From positions 19,098,248 through 19,162,247 of the forward strand of contig CM068551.1 of assembly GCA_035048495.1 (NCBI GenBank): DNA of 64,000 nt, written 5' to 3'. Both the position numbers and the translations under genes were made by a program. Under the pieces are notes generated by a model, which worked only from the letters and a program-made list of their open reading frames with translations, was not told where the DNA came from and searched no databases. This DNA comes from Euptelea pleiosperma. Its lineage: Eukaryota; Streptophyta; Magnoliopsida; Ranunculales; Eupteleaceae. Below are positions 36,000-47,863 of this stretch, in pieces (position 1 is the first letter of the stretch; the number at the start of each line of letters is the position of its first letter).

Positions 36000-37280
36000 T
36001 GTGGACCTCTTTGGAAAACTTGCGCTTTCTAGTCCCAAGCTAGAAGAACTGGTTCGATATTTCAACTTCTTTTAAAGAAGCCAACATTAATCCTATTTTA
36101 AGGACACAATCTGAAAAAGCAGGGCCTAAAATTTGGCTCTACACAGGCAAAGTCATCTGGGGTCATTTTGGCCAAGCGTTTGAGGTTAATACTTGCAATT
36201 GTGCTGGGATTGGTGCTATGGTTCACTGTGACATCTCGACACTCCCAAGTGGGTATCTGCATATCATAGCACCCATGGTCATTCTTTGGGAGATCTGGTT
36301 AGAAAGGAATAAGCGCAAATTAATATGAGGGGATTAGCAATAATATCATTCTTAGTAGAAGAAAATTTGGCGCTGGCCCTGTGATATCAATTGTTAAATC
36401 TCTCCTTCCAAACCTAATGAGAATCAGTTTAAAGGTATCCTAGAGAAGCGCCAAATGACAGAGTTTAAGGTTCCCATTAAAAGGAAGACTATTGTGTATT
36501 GGAATAAGTCTTCTGATGGTATAGTTGCCTTGAATGTGGATGGGGCGTCTTCTAGTCAAAATCTGGCGAGTGGAGGCGGTGTTATTAGAGATCACAATGG
36601 TAACCTTATTTTGGCTTTCCATGCTTATTATGGTGAGGGAACTAATAACTTAGCAGAGCTGAGGGCTAGCTATTCTGGATGGGCTTAAACTATGCAAGAA
36701 CATTGGCCATAATGTTATCCAAATCCAAACTGATTCAAAGATCGAGGTTTCTTGGATCAATCACCAATTCTAGTCATATTACATGGCACCTTAAAGCTTA
36801 GTGGTGGAAAGTCATGGATATATTAAAAGAGTTCACTTTCTCTATTAAACACATCTACAGAGAGTCTAATGCTGCTGCTGATTATATGGCCCTGAATGGG
36901 CTTCTCAATGGATCTTACATGGAGTTCACTGATAATGGGCCTCCCTGCCTTGCTGGTCTTCTTTAGTTGGATAAGATTGGCACTCCCTATATTAGAGCCT
37001 AGGCTTGCTTCTTTTTATGTGTTGCATCCACGATTATTTTATCTTCTTGATTGTCTAGCATCTTGAGGGGTAAGCCGCCGCGCCCCCCCCCCCCCCCCCC
37101 CCTCAATGCGACTAGGGCTGTCTATACCTTATGGCACTCCCTATATTAGAGCCTAGGCTTGCTTCTTTTTATGTGTTGCATCCACGATTATTTTATCTTC
37201 TTGATTGTCTAGCATCTTGAGGGGTAAGCCGCCGCGCCCCCCCCTCAATGCGACTAGGGCTGTCTATACCTTAAGGCCCA
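36000..37280 (+). mobile_element. LINE 3' end with RNase H domain, in DOX-2 intron 1
   Basis: About 36240-36330 reads PMVILWEIWLERNKRK (end of the zinc-finger region). The frame at 36455-36688 reads VALNVDGASSSQN, GGGVIRDHNGN and NNLAELRA, a plant-type RNase H with the first catalytic Asp. Beyond that the frame breaks. The tail is a direct duplication (36979-37132 and 37133-37272) with C homopolymers. Inserted opposite to the DOX transcription direction. Confidence 0.75.
36979..37272 (+). repeat. Tandem duplication of LINE tail with poly-C
   Basis: GGCACTCCCTATATTAGAGC starts both copies, at 36979 and 37133 (period 154). The copies differ mainly in poly-C length (about 22 against 9 C). Confidence 0.8.
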
Positions 37281-37634
37281 CTGATGCTTCTTCATAGACA
37301 GGCAAATCAATAAATCAAAGTACATACCTGCATGTAGCCGGCAACTCTTCGGGGTTGATAGGATCAGGAGCTAGCATTGCAAAGTGCAAGGTGTCCCTCC
37401 AGTTAGCAACTCTAGATTTATAAAGATCAAAATTGCATTCGAACCTTACCTTTCTGGTGATATCACGTGTATAGAACTGTTTCTTCACCTCGACTTCTTG
37501 CTCATTAAATCTATGTATCCCTTGGATCATTTCGTCCATGACACTAAGAGGGACCTCATGATTCATAATTTGAAAGAAACCCCATGTCTCCGACGCATTT
37601 CTGATTTCATCGACAATCTCCTTACGTCGACTGT

Positions 37635-38286
37635 CTGTAGTTTTCGATTATTCCAATAATATAGAGAGTATTTTTTTTAATTAATACCATATATATTAAT
37701 ATATTAAATATAAAAAAGGCCTTATATAGAGTTTTCACCTTAGACCTCAACTTGTATCGAGACGGCCTTGGCCCCCCCGCCCCTAACCCGCTTTGGAGTT
37801 GGCATAAGCATTTGTATGTAATTCCAGTTCTTGAGATAAAATTTTCATACATTAGGACACGATTTGGATTGGCCAAAGCCTAGAGTTAGCATTGTTCACA
37901 ACATCTCTAACGGTTTGATAGTTAGACCTAGGGATCCACAAATGAGGCCACATAGTTGTAGATCGATCTAGAGCATCCAGATCTTAGGCTATCTCTTGGA
38001 TTGAACATAGCAGGAATTTCACATAAAAAAAAAAAAAAAAAATCCCATTTCGTATTGAAAGTAATATAGGATTCTGTGGAGTTCGATGCAGAGCAAAACC
38101 GACGAATTCATAAGAAAATCAATCGCAATCAGACGATCTGAAGATTAAAATTGCTTGATCACAAGTTCAACCTTGCTTATCCATACATAACTTCTCAATC
38201 ACACAAAAACACACATAAATATACATTCATCAATTAGAATGAGAGTCATTTTATCAAGTAGTTTTATCATGCCCATGCCATGAACT
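37635..38286 (-). other. 3' flank of DOX-3, shared with DOX-7 3' flank
   Basis: Segments at about 37840-37985 (CATACATTAGGACACGATTT...) and 38060-38170 (ATAGGATTCTGTGGAGTT...) reappear downstream of DOX-7 at about 56665-56810 and 57728-57825. The flank was copied together with the gene. About 37650-37720 also matches 43610-43680. No coding sequence. Confidence 0.65.
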
Positions 38287-39061
38287 TCACAACTTAAAAT
38301 AGTCGAGTGTAGTGCCCTCGAGCCCTTTAGAGTTGAAATAGGTAAGATAGTCTTTAATTAGGATTTCTCTATACTTAGGGGGATTATCTTCTGATAACAA
38401 CTCCTTGATAGGGCCATAAAGCATCGGGGATATTTCGAGACGAGTGTCGAAAAAGCATGCTATGGATATTCTTGGTCCAATACAATTGGAAACCACCCTG
38501 TGCTCGACGCTTTTAAGCTTGTCGTTGGAGATAAGCTGCATAAAAACAATGAAGTCCAAAAGATCTGAAGACATATGCTTTGACAAAAGATAAACTCTGA
38601 ATGGTAAAAGAGGATTCAAGTTGCCGACCTGCTAAAATTGCCTACTCATTATTTTGAAACATACCTGGAGAAAATCCCCAATGTTGACAACCAAAGCTCC
38701 AGGAATGGGTTGTACATCAACCCAATGATGTTGATGAAGAACTTGAAGTCCGCCGATGTTGTCTTGAAGAAGAACAACAAGGAAGGCGGGGTCCGTATGC
38801 TTGGTTGCGCCTATAGTCAATTCCGGCTCTGGGCAAGCCGGATAGTAGTGAGAAACAACTGTACACGCTTTAGCACAATCCATGCCTTTTAGGTAGTCCA
38901 TCTTGAGCCCAAGAGCTTCCGATAATAACTCTAACAGAGTATCTCCCAACCTCGTCACATTCTTCGTATACTCAACTGCGATCTCTCTGGAGATTAAGAA
39001 TAGATTATGAGAAGGCTTTCATTAGGTTGGCACCCCTACCTTTATCAAATCATTTGCACCA

Positions 39062-39478
39062 TGGTTTTAAAAACGGCCGTTTAAACGGTAACGCTCCAAG
39101 CCCGTTTCCGCTTAAATCCGTTTTATCGGTTTTGAAAAAAACGGCCGTTTTTTGGTTTTAACGGCCGTTAAAATCGTTTAAACAGCCGTTTAATTTCAAA
39201 AAAATTTGTGAAAAAAACGGCCGTTAAAACTGTTTAATTCCGTTAAAATCCGTTTAATTTCCGTTAAAATCCGTTTAAATCCGTTTTTTTTTTAAATTTC
39301 AAAATTTGAATTTCAGCGCCACTTTTTCCATTTTTTTTTTTCCGTTAAAAGCGTTAAAACCGTTAAAATCCATTTAATTCCGTTATTTCCATTTTTGCCC
39401 CTGACCGTTTCAATCCGTTTTAACGGTAACGCCCCGTCAGTTTAACCGTTAAAACGGCCTCCTTTAAACCTTGATTTG
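39062..39478. mobile_element. GGCCGTT-rich terminal-inverted-repeat element (copy 2), in DOX-3 intron 1
   Basis: Starts ATGGTTTTAAAAACGGCCGT and ends, read inwards, CAAGGTTTAAAGGAGGCCGT. The interior is nearly all degenerate GGCCGTT/CCGTTTAA words around AAATTTCAAAATTTGAATTT. Confidence 0.7.
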
Positions 39479-39839
39479 CACAACTCACTCCAAAAACCCA
39501 TCAAGGGTTTATAAATCTAAAGTAGGTCTTATGTGGATCTTCAATTGCCCGTCAAAAATCAGTCCTGGAATCCCACCATTGGACAGTACTGAAAGGTAAA
39601 TGACTACCCACTTTTGCGCGCAAGTGTCAGCTCTAAAGGTCACCTCTCTCCAAGTAGAGGAGAAGCAAATACAATCAAGTTCCCCCATCACTACTTTCCA
39701 CTCCCCTATTGCTTGCGAAGGAGGTTTCCCTGAAGCAAAGGAGATGACTGCTGCTTTAGAATCCGACTCGTTCTAAGTTGTTTCGAGGTCTAATGCGTTG
39801 TTTGGACATCTATTCCAAGGTCAATTTCTTGAATAGAAT

Positions 39840-39995
39840 TGTTTTTCTGAAGTAGCGTAGTTAGAACCTGGGCTCGAGTCAAGTTCGAGTATTCAAATTA
39901 ACTCAACTCGGTAGACTTTCGAGTCGAGTCAAGTGTTCAAATACTGGATGGAACAAGCCTTGGATTAAACTCGAACTACTCAGACAGGAGGATTC
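39840..39995. repeat. Short GAGTCG-word segment
   Basis: Contains CTCGAGTCAAGTTCGAGT and TTTCGAGTCGAGTCAAG. It resembles part of the GAGTCG-word elements at 15655 and 56937. Ends not resolved. Confidence 0.4.
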
Positions 39996-40554
39996 TTGAA
40001 CTGAATTTTGTATAGGAGTGGAATCCTGATCCTGTGTCCTAATTCTGTTTCTCAGATTGAAAGGCTTGGACACGGCTACATCAGGCTAGGTCTGATTAGA
40101 CAGACCTAATCCTGCATCCAAACACCCCATAGTGCAGCTACTTAGGCCCTATTTAGTTGCCCATTCTGGAAACGATTCTTGCCCATGAATGTCCAAAAAA
40201 GTTTTTAAGATTAACACTTCTTAGCATATGAATCCCTTCATAGAAAACTTTTCTGTAGTCACCATATAGGCCCCTAAATTAGATCATTCCACTTAATTTG
40301 GGGCCCCTTTTGGAAATTCATGCTTTCCGGTCCCAGCCTCTGATACTGTTTCATGGACAAAATCTCATAAAACAGGGCCTAAAATTTGGCAACACACATT
40401 TACAAAACATAGGTCAGAAGTCAGAACAACTGGACCTGACTCCAGAGTTGAACTTGGTTGGCCCAATTTTTTTGGGTTTTCAAACTGGACCTGAGTTGAA
40501 CATGATCCCTTAACAAACGGTCTCGATCAATTCATAGACAGGCAATTCTATAAA

Positions 40555-41212
40555 CGGAAAATTTTCGAAACAAACCCAAGTTTAAGGGTATTTTGCAAAA
40601 AGAACCGTATTTTTTGAAATTTGTCAAAACAAACCTAGGACGCCGGACCGTTTGGCGTATTCTCACGAAACTTTAAAATGGCTGAATTGCCCTCTTCAAA
40701 CGATACGCCAAATGGTTAGGCGTATGTTGTTATACGTCGCCAAACGGTATAGCGTATCACTTTGTGAACCGCCAAACAGTTTGGCGCTTCACAAAGTAAT
40801 ACGCTATACTGTTAGGCGTTTATTTTTTACTGTGTTAACGTGAAACTCACGTTTGATGATGTTAGAAATTTCATATCACCAAAAATCAGCCATTGATTTA
40901 TCTTCCTTGTGTGTACACCAAAATTATGAAAAAAAAAAGTCAAATCGCCGTCAGACGCCATATTGTTTAGCGATGGTTATTAACAGTCGCCAAACGGTTT
41001 GGCGACTGTTAATAACCGTCGCCAAACAGTATGGCATCTGACAATGATTTGACATTTTTCAGGCAACAGGACAAGGGCAAATCTGCCATTAAAATATTTT
41101 TTGAGCATTCACCAAATGGTTTGGCGTCCTAGGTTTGTTTTGACAAATTTCTAAAAATACAGTTCTTTTTGGAAAATACCCTTAAACTTGGGTTCGTTTC
41201 GAAAATTTTCCG
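40555..41212. mobile_element. Mutator-like MITE with about 103-bp terminal inverted repeats, in DOX-3 intron 1
   Basis: Left end CGGAAAATTTTCGAAACAAA; the right end read inwards is CGGAAAATTTTCGAAACGAA. The two arms match over about 103 bases with few differences. The flanking 9-bp repeat TTCTATAAA (40546-40554 and 41213-41221) fits a Mutator-type target duplication. The centre repeats the palindromic word CGCCAAACGGTTTGGCG in many variants. DOX-5 and DOX-6 show the empty site TTCTATAAATC at the same intron position. No transposase. Confidence 0.8.
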
Positions 41213-42129
41213 TTCTATAAATCGAAGTACATACCTGCATGTAGCCGGCAAATCATCTGGGTTGATAGGATCAGGAGATAGCATTACAAAGTTTAAGGTG
41301 TCCCTCCAGTTAGCAGTCCGTGATTTATAAAGATCAAAATTGCATTCCAACCTCACCCTTCTAGTCTGATCACGTGTATAGAACTGTTTCTTCACCTCGA
41401 CATCTTGCTCGTTAAATCTACGTACCCCTTGGATCATTTCGTCCATGACACTTAGAGGGATCCCATGATTCACAATTTGAAAGAAACCCCACGTCTCCGA
41501 TGCACGTTGGACTTCATCGACGATCTCCTTACGTCGATCGTCATTCTCCATGCCTTGGAGGTCTATGACTGGAACCTTGAACTGGGTCTGTTCGCAAACT
41601 AAGTCCTCGACGAGCTCATCCGGTGGTCGGACGAAGATACGAGGGATCTTTTCCACCCCGGCATCTACTAGTCCTTTGACACCCTGTTTTCGTCTCGTCG
41701 AAGGCCTTTACTTCTTTTGCTCTGTCGTAGGCAGGCACAATTCCGTCTTCGAATTCTCCGGTGCCAGTGATCTCCATTGTTTTAAGAAAAAAACGGAGAA
41801 AGAAAGGAGAGTGGTTGACCTCTTGTGATTTTAAGGAATCCACTGCACAGAAATGGAGGGTGATTTTTCTCAAATTTTTTGGGGGACCAAGTACGAACCC
41901 AATCAGGAGTCACCATCTGTTAAGAATACTTCAAGTTTTAAGAATATTCTACGGTCAAATAGTCAAATCACATGTGCTGAACTCTTGATCCACACACCCC
42001 ATAGAGAAAATTGCTCCACATAAATATTATCCTTACTAGAACCGCTTAGCCATACCAAAGAAAATATAACATTTCCCCGGGCTGTTCTTTGATGCAGAAG
42101 TCCCTCAAATTGCAAATTGCAACGTAGTA

Positions 42130-42450
42130 GACTTGTTCGGGCCCACTTGCCTCTTGAATGTCTGGCCCACAGTTTGATAGACCTACGTACCAAAAATCCA
42201 CGTGATTGGTGATTTCTAGCCATAGGATTTGAGCACTTTTTCATCATGGGCTTTAAGAACAGGCATATGAGTTGTTTTCAAGCCTACGATGAAAAAGTGC
42301 TCAAATCTAATGGCTAGGAATCACTAATCACGAGGATTTTTGGTGTGTTCGTCCATCAAAGATGTGGGACAAACATTCAGGGGGCGGTGGGCCCGAAAGA
42401 GTATACTACGTGGCAAAACAGAAGTCGGTATCATAGATTTCCCATTTCCT
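42130..42450. mobile_element. Foldback MITE, family B (copy B2)
   Basis: Inverted inner arms: GATTTCTAGCCATAGGATTT...CACTTTTTCATC against GATGAAAAAGTGCTCAAATC...AATGGCTAGGAATC. Outer arms carry GGCCCACAGTTTG-like and GGTGGGCCCG words. Lies upstream of DOX-3. Confidence 0.65.
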
Positions 42451-42466
42451 CAGCCTACCATAGACA

Positions 42467-42646
42467 GGAGTAAAACTTCTGTCACAACAAAGTTGCAAAT
42501 CACACAATCACAGCCAATGAGTTCTGGGCACGTATACCTCAAAGAAAAAGCAAATGGGTACGTTGCAAAGCACTTGTGTAGGTGCCTAGAATTCATTGGC
42601 TTGTGATTGTGTGATTTACAATTTGTTGTGATAGAAGTTTTACTCC
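42467..42646. mobile_element. Near-perfect 180-bp foldback element
   Basis: The left end is GGAGTAAAACTTCTGTCACA and the right end read inwards is GGAGTAAAACTTCTATCACA. Pairing continues for roughly 60-65 bases each side, leaving a small loop. Flanked by ATAGACA on both sides (42460-42466 and 42647-42653). Confidence 0.75.
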
Positions 42647-42763
42647 ATAGACAGAGTGTGTGTCCTAATAATGATCTTAATGTTGACTTTGTTGTCCTAT
42701 TAGAACTGCTTAGCCCTACCAAAGAAAAAGATAACATTTCCCCAAAGCTACCATAGATTAAGT

Positions 42764-43146
42764 AAAACTTCCCTAGCAGTAGACCGGTCGCCCATAATGT
42801 GAGCCACGTGGCACACTCTTAGAGGACGCTGACCATATGGATGTTTGGTCAATCCCTAGGTGGACCTACATACCTAAAAATCAGGCTGATTAGTGATGTC
42901 AAACCTTTGGATATCCTTGCATCCCAAATAATGGTCAATAATGCTCAAATTCCCACCGTTAAAATCAATCCATGAAAATGACTCAAATCCCACCCTTAGA
43001 AATCACTAATCAGATTGATTTTTGGTTTTTAGGTCCACCTAGGGATTGACCAAACACCCATATGGTCAGTGTCCTCTAAAAATGTGCCAGGTGCCTCATA
43101 TCGTGGGCTGCCAGCGGCTTCTAACCGTTCAGGGAAGTTTTACTCC
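42764..43146. mobile_element. Foldback MITE, family A (copy A4)
   Basis: AGTAAAACTTCCCT at the left pairs with AGGGAAGTTTTACT at the right. The inner arms carry GAGCCACGTGGCACACTC and GTCAATCCCTAGGTGGACC with their inverted partners. It is the clearest family A copy and defines the AGTAAAACTT end. Confidence 0.75.
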
Positions 43147-44059
43147 CATAGATATAGCCTGTGTCTTAATAATGTAGTTAACATTGACTTTTTTTTTGAT
43201 AAGTATAAAATTTCTATTCATTGAGACAATTTAGAGGCTAAGAAAGCCTACCAAAAGTCTTAAAGAATACAAAGCAAGCACGAAAACAGGAAACGTGACC
43301 AAACATAGCCATACAAAAAATGCGGAACCCCCCAACCATGAAAATCCACCCCACTAACCAAATCGGCCCATTTGGATACTGATGGGCTGATGTGTACGTG
43401 CTTGAAGATGGAGCACTAATGGAAGAATTTTGGAGAGATCTATGGGGGGTTTATAGGGGTGGGCGATTACTAGAATCAATCTCTAAATGGTGGGTTATGG
43501 CTGCACCTAAGGACTGTTCTTGGAGTTTCTAGTTTAAGCTAAATGGAGAGAGAGATGAGAGTAGAGGGGGAGAGATCCATGGAGGTTCTTCGGAGTGGAC
43601 AACATCAAGGCAAAAACTCCATATAAGGCATTTTTTATATTTAATATATTAATATATATGGTATTAATTGAAAATTTTAACTCTATATGTAGTAGAAATT
43701 CTTATTTAACAACTATTCATGATAATCAAAAGTTACGAAAAAATGTAAATGTAGAGGACTCCCTAATCTCGTTTCATTAGGCCCAAAAAATGATCTATTT
43801 AGGGTCCTTACATAGATCATTTTTTGGGCCTAATGACTGGATGTTCAGCCCACCTATTGGTGGATAAACACACAAAAGTGTTGAACCAGTGACCCGGGTT
43901 GGTTCACCAAAGGACGGGCAAAACATTAATGAGTCAGTGGGTTCCAAAGAGTTGCCATGTGGTGGGTTGACCCAGGTGACCCGAGGGTTGAACTGATGAC
44001 CTAGTGAACTAGTCCCTTGACGAGTTCAATGACCAGTCTGGATATGAAAACATTGGTAA
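43147..44059. other. Intergenic DNA with a perfect hairpin
   Basis: No gene seen. About 43610-43680 matches 37650-37720 in inverted orientation. A perfect 24-bp inverted repeat with a 13-base loop lies at 43775-43835. Confidence 0.45.
43775..43835. repeat. Perfect 24-bp inverted repeat (hairpin)
   Basis: The arm at 43775-43798 (CATTAGGCCCAAAAAATGAT...) is exactly complementary to 43812-43835, with a 13-base spacer. Confidence 0.9.
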
Positions 44060-44285
44060 ATACATGCATGCAGTCGCTAGCAACTCTTCCTGGTTGATAG
44101 GGATCAGGAGCTATCATTGCAAAGGTCAAGGTGTCCCCCCCAGTTAGCAGCTTGTTAAATTGATCGACTTTCTCCATGCCTTGGAGGTCTATGACTATAA
44201 CCTCGAAGTTGGTTCGATCACAAAGTAAGTCCTGGGTAATCTCATCAGGAACCACATTTCTACCTTCTGATCATAAATGGTAGAA
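44060..44285 (-). pseudogene. Dioxygenase exon 1 relic with internal deletion
   Basis: The minus-strand frame reads [30 protein letters not shown], then jumps to GGDTLTFAMIAPDP, the end of exon 1. About 70 codons in the middle are missing and the splice-side end is decayed. Its outer part resembles another relic at 52640-52745. Confidence 0.8.
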
Positions 44286-44404
44286 ATTGGGATTACAAGA
44301 GTTGAATAAGATTTTCCCAATGTTCACTATGTTTTCATGTCATACCCATAGTGTACTTCTTAATCACACAAACACAAACACAAACAGTGAATATTCAATT
44401 AAAA

Positions 44405-46891
44405 TCATATATAGTTGTTACAAACTTCACAGCTTAAAATCAAGACAGAGCCGGTATCAAGCCCTTTAGAAAGAAAACGGGCAAGAAAGTCTTTCATTAG
44501 GATTTCCTTGTACTTAGGGGGATTATCTTCTGATAACAACTCCTTAATAGGGCCATAAAGCGTGGTCGATATGTTGAAACTTGAACTGAAAAAGCATGCT
44601 ATGGATATTCTTGGTCCGATACGATTGGCAGTAACTCTGTGCTCAACGCTTTTAAACTTGTCATTACAGATAAGCTGCACAAAAAAGAAAAAAATAGATC
44701 GCTTAAAAGATATAGCTATAGCTATAGCTATATATAGCTAAAGTTGAATGTTAAAATAGGATTCTTGTTGCCAACTCCAAATAGTTGAGATAATAGGATT
44801 CATGATGCATGGTCTGTATTAGAAGGCCTAGACCAACCCACATTCCGTATTGCTTGATCCAGACCCGATAGACTAACCATGTATACAGAACAGTTCCCAT
44901 CTTTTCGGAGTGTTTACACAGCATATACGACATAGATTCGATTAGATATAAGAACATGATCTGAGATGGATTAGACTACTTAGCAACATGGTCCAAATCG
45001 GCTCAAACGCCCTTGATTTGATTCCTTCCTCGTATTTAAAATGGATCTCAAATATATATTAGGATCGAAACAATGTGAAATGGGTATGGACTATGGATTA
45101 GGACATGTCTTGAATCTAAATTTGACCTTTCGGTTGATTTTATTTAATTTGGTTTAATATCATTGGTTGTTAATGTTATACGATTTATATTAGTATATAG
45201 ATGTATTATGATTTCAAATATTGCCTCTTAACACATACCTGAAGAAGATCGCCAATGTTTACTACTGAAGCTCCAGGAAAAGGGTTGACATTAACCCAAT
45301 GCTGTTGATGAAGAACTTGGAGTCCGCCGATGTTGTCTTGAAGAAGAACAGTGAGGAAGCTGGGGTCCGAATGCTTAGTTGAACCCATAGTTAGCTCTGG
45401 TTCTGGGCATGCCGGATAGTAGTGAGAGGTAAGTGTACACCCTTTTCCACAGCCGATGCCTTGTAGGTGGTTCGATTTGAGACCAAGAGCCTCCGATAAT
45501 AACCCAAACAGAATATCTCCCAGCCCTGTCACATGCTTCGTGTACTCAACTGTTATCTCTCTGCAAATTAAGACAGTACGTGAAGGTTTCCATGAATAGA
45601 ACAAACTTCACTAGCTAGGCCTGTTTGGACACAAAGATTTGCTATCCATACCTATTTTAGCCTGTTTTTACACAATGATTTGCTATCCATACCTGTTTTA
45701 GCTTTTTTTGTACTCGATTTGCTCGGATAGAGTATGTGTTTGTTGTCAAAACATTTGTCCCCCAGACTCACTGACCTTTTTGCACTCATAATTTCACTCA
45801 TGCGTTCTTGGGTGTGGATTCCGAGAATCCAATAATGATTGATAGCGCTGCATTGGCATTCACTTTTTGCCAAAGTAAACCACCGTTGGATCTCGGAATC
45901 CACACCTAAGAAGACAAGTGAATTATGAGGATATTACCAATGGATGTGGGGCAGACATGCAGATGAGTTAAGAGCTGATTTTTGGTGAAGATATATTCTT
46001 CTCAACATGGATATCAACCACAAAAAAACTCAGCCCATTCCAACCGGGCTGATCACCGGGTATGTAGGTCTTTCCAACCGGGCCAAACATCCATGGATCA
46101 GTGGGCCTGAAGAGTGTGCCATGTGCAATGATACTAATATTAAATTGTGGTGATAACCATGACCCCCAACCATAAGCATCAAGTGGAACCAGACCCAAAT
46201 TGTGGGACACCACGACACACACACAAAAATAAGAGGCTCTGAATTGGTAATCATAACCATCTAATCTGATCAATTGTAGAGCTAAATCATGCCTGGCAGT
46301 ATCATCATCCAGTTATGACCCCTTAACAAGGGGTCTAGATCAATTCATATTCAGGCAACTCTATAAATGAAAGTACATACCTGCACGTAGCCGGCAAGTC
46401 ATCTGGGTTGATAGGATCCGGAGCTAGCATTGCAAAGTTCAAGGTGTCCCTCCATTTAGCAGTTCGTGAATGGAAAAGATCGAAATTGCATTCGAACCTC
46501 ACCTTTCTACTGTGATCACGTGTATACAACTGTTTCTTCACCTCGACATCTTGCTCGTTAAATCTACGTACCCCTTGTATCATTTCGTCCATTACACTTG
46601 GAGGGCCCCATGATTCACAATTTGAAAGAAACCCCATGTCTCCGATGCATGTCGGATTTCATCGATAATCTCCTTACGTCGATCGTCTTCCTCCATGCCT
46701 TGTAGGTCTATGACTGGAACCTTGAACTGGGTTTGATCGCAAACACAGTCCTTGGCGATTTCATCCGGTGGTCTGATGAAGATACGAGGGATCTTTACCA
46801 CCCCGGCATCTACTAGTCCTTTGACACCGGCTTTCGTGTCGTAGCCAGGCACAAGTCCGGCTTGGAATTCTCCGGTGCCGGAGATCTCCAT
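44405..46891 (-). pseudogene. DOX-4: dioxygenase pseudogene
   Basis: Exons 46381-46891, 45239-45560 and 44405-44674. Exon 1 lacks 11 codons in frame near the start ([10 protein letters not shown] where DOX-5 has the longer YDRAKEVKAFDETKTG...). It also lacks one base near 46604 (GGAGGGCCCC against GAGGGACCCC), which breaks the frame before the conserved [12 protein letters not shown] block. Exon 2 is intact (KHSDPSF). Exon 3 keeps SVEHRV and GPRIS, but a 4-base loss near its end replaces the usual YFKL terminus with a different tail. Closest to DOX-5 and DOX-6. Confidence 0.85.
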
Positions 46892-47473
46892 TGTTTTAAG
46901 AATAAAAAATAACTGGAGTTGTTGGCCTCTTGTGAGATTTTGAGGACTCCACTGCAGATCTAAAACCGTTATATTATAACTTTTTATAACTTGAAGTTAC
47001 GTTTAAACTCTTCACATGTTCACATGTAATAGTAGTAGGAGAATATATGCTCCCATTTTTTTTTATGGGGACTAAGTCCGGAACAAATCAGAGGCCACCA
47101 TCTGTTAAGAATACTTCAATTTTTAAGAATCATGTGTCTCACTCTACCACGCAGGAAGCATGGCCCTTAATTGGATCCACATGCCCCACACCGAACATAT
47201 TATAAAAGTGATTATTAAGTCTCAACCAAATATTTAAAATTTGGTTTACAATGTTTAAAATAAACTTGTGAGTTAGACTTCTTGACATTGCCTTTTTATT
47301 TTATTGAGTCCAAATCATCTTCTCAAGCGTGGTGGGGTTCCCACTTTAATCTCTTCTTCCCACTTTAAAAATCAATGATCATGCAGGGTGAAAATAGATC
47401 AAACATTTAATACGATATCATTCATCCATATATACTGAAACACTCAACACGAGTATTTTTTATTCTTTTAATA
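46892..47473. other. DOX-4 upstream region; no gene recognised
   Basis: The first about 90 bases upstream of the ATG resemble the same region of DOX-5 and DOX-6 (CTCTTGTGAGATTTTGAGGA, CTCCACTGCAGATCTA), so a shared proximal promoter is likely, with TTATATTATAAC near 46970. Nothing else was identified. Confidence 0.4.
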
Positions 47474-47863
47474 GTTCGGCTTGCCTCACCCATTTGGTTG
47501 AGGTCCGGAACAAGGAAGGAGAGGCGTTTGTTCACCGTTGACGATGGCTCAGCTGGTGGCCTGAGGACGATCAAATGAAGAAGAGGGAAAACCCTTGTAC
47601 ACATCTCTGATGGGATTGACAAGGGAGAGAATGAAAAAAAAATGGTGAAATGGAGAAAGATTAACAGAGAAAATAGTAGAGAGAATGAAAGTTGTAGAAG
47701 AGACTAAAATGGAAAGCAAATAAATTATAAAATAAATAAGAGGGAAAGAAAACGTATACTAACCAAAACTCATTCTATCGGTTCTCCTTGATCTCCCCTC
47801 CAAATGTCACAATATGATTGGGGATTGATCGGTATCTCCTCAACCAAATGAGTGAGGAAAGGT
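47474..47863. mobile_element. Foldback element with TTGCCTCACCCATTTGGTTG ends
   Basis: CTTGCCTCACCCATTTGGTT at the left and CTCAACCAAATGAGTGAGG at the right are inverted partners. One end also occurs near 31210. The interior is A-rich and non-coding. Confidence 0.5.

Larger units (their letters stand above)
35230..37634 (-). pseudogene. DOX-2: truncated dioxygenase pseudogene split by a LINE
   Basis: Three degraded exons remain. Exon 1 (37328-37634) begins in the middle at [10 protein letters not shown], so about 85 amino-terminal residues are missing. Exon 2 (35482-35783) has a deletion of about 16 bases right after the KHSD iron motif, which shifts the frame, and a further 6-base loss. Exon 3 (35230-35295) keeps [16 protein letters not shown] and then runs into unrelated sequence, losing the R-x-S motif. 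Intron 1 holds a LINE tail (36000-37280). Sequence is closest to DOX-3 and DOX-7. Confidence 0.85.
38287..41777 (-). pseudogene. DOX-3: dioxygenase with one frameshift in exon 1
   Basis: Exons 41235-41777, 38665-38986 and 38287-38535. Exons 2 and 3 are intact, with the KHTDPAF iron pair, SVEHRV and GPRIS. Exon 1 has one extra base near 41683 (ACACCCTGTTTTCG where DOX-5 has ACACCGGTTTTCG), which breaks the frame after the first 32 or so codons. Translation from an internal Met at 41656 would give a protein lacking about 42 residues but keeping the catalytic core. This is therefore either a single-lesion pseudogene, a sequencing error, or a shortened gene. Intron 1 is swollen to 2.2 kb by a GGCCGTT element and a long-TIR MITE. 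Confidence 0.8.

Noticed and set aside
40652..41041. Two short plus-strand frames in the CGCCAAACGG region
   Set aside because: They are translations of the central repeats of the Mutator-like MITE.
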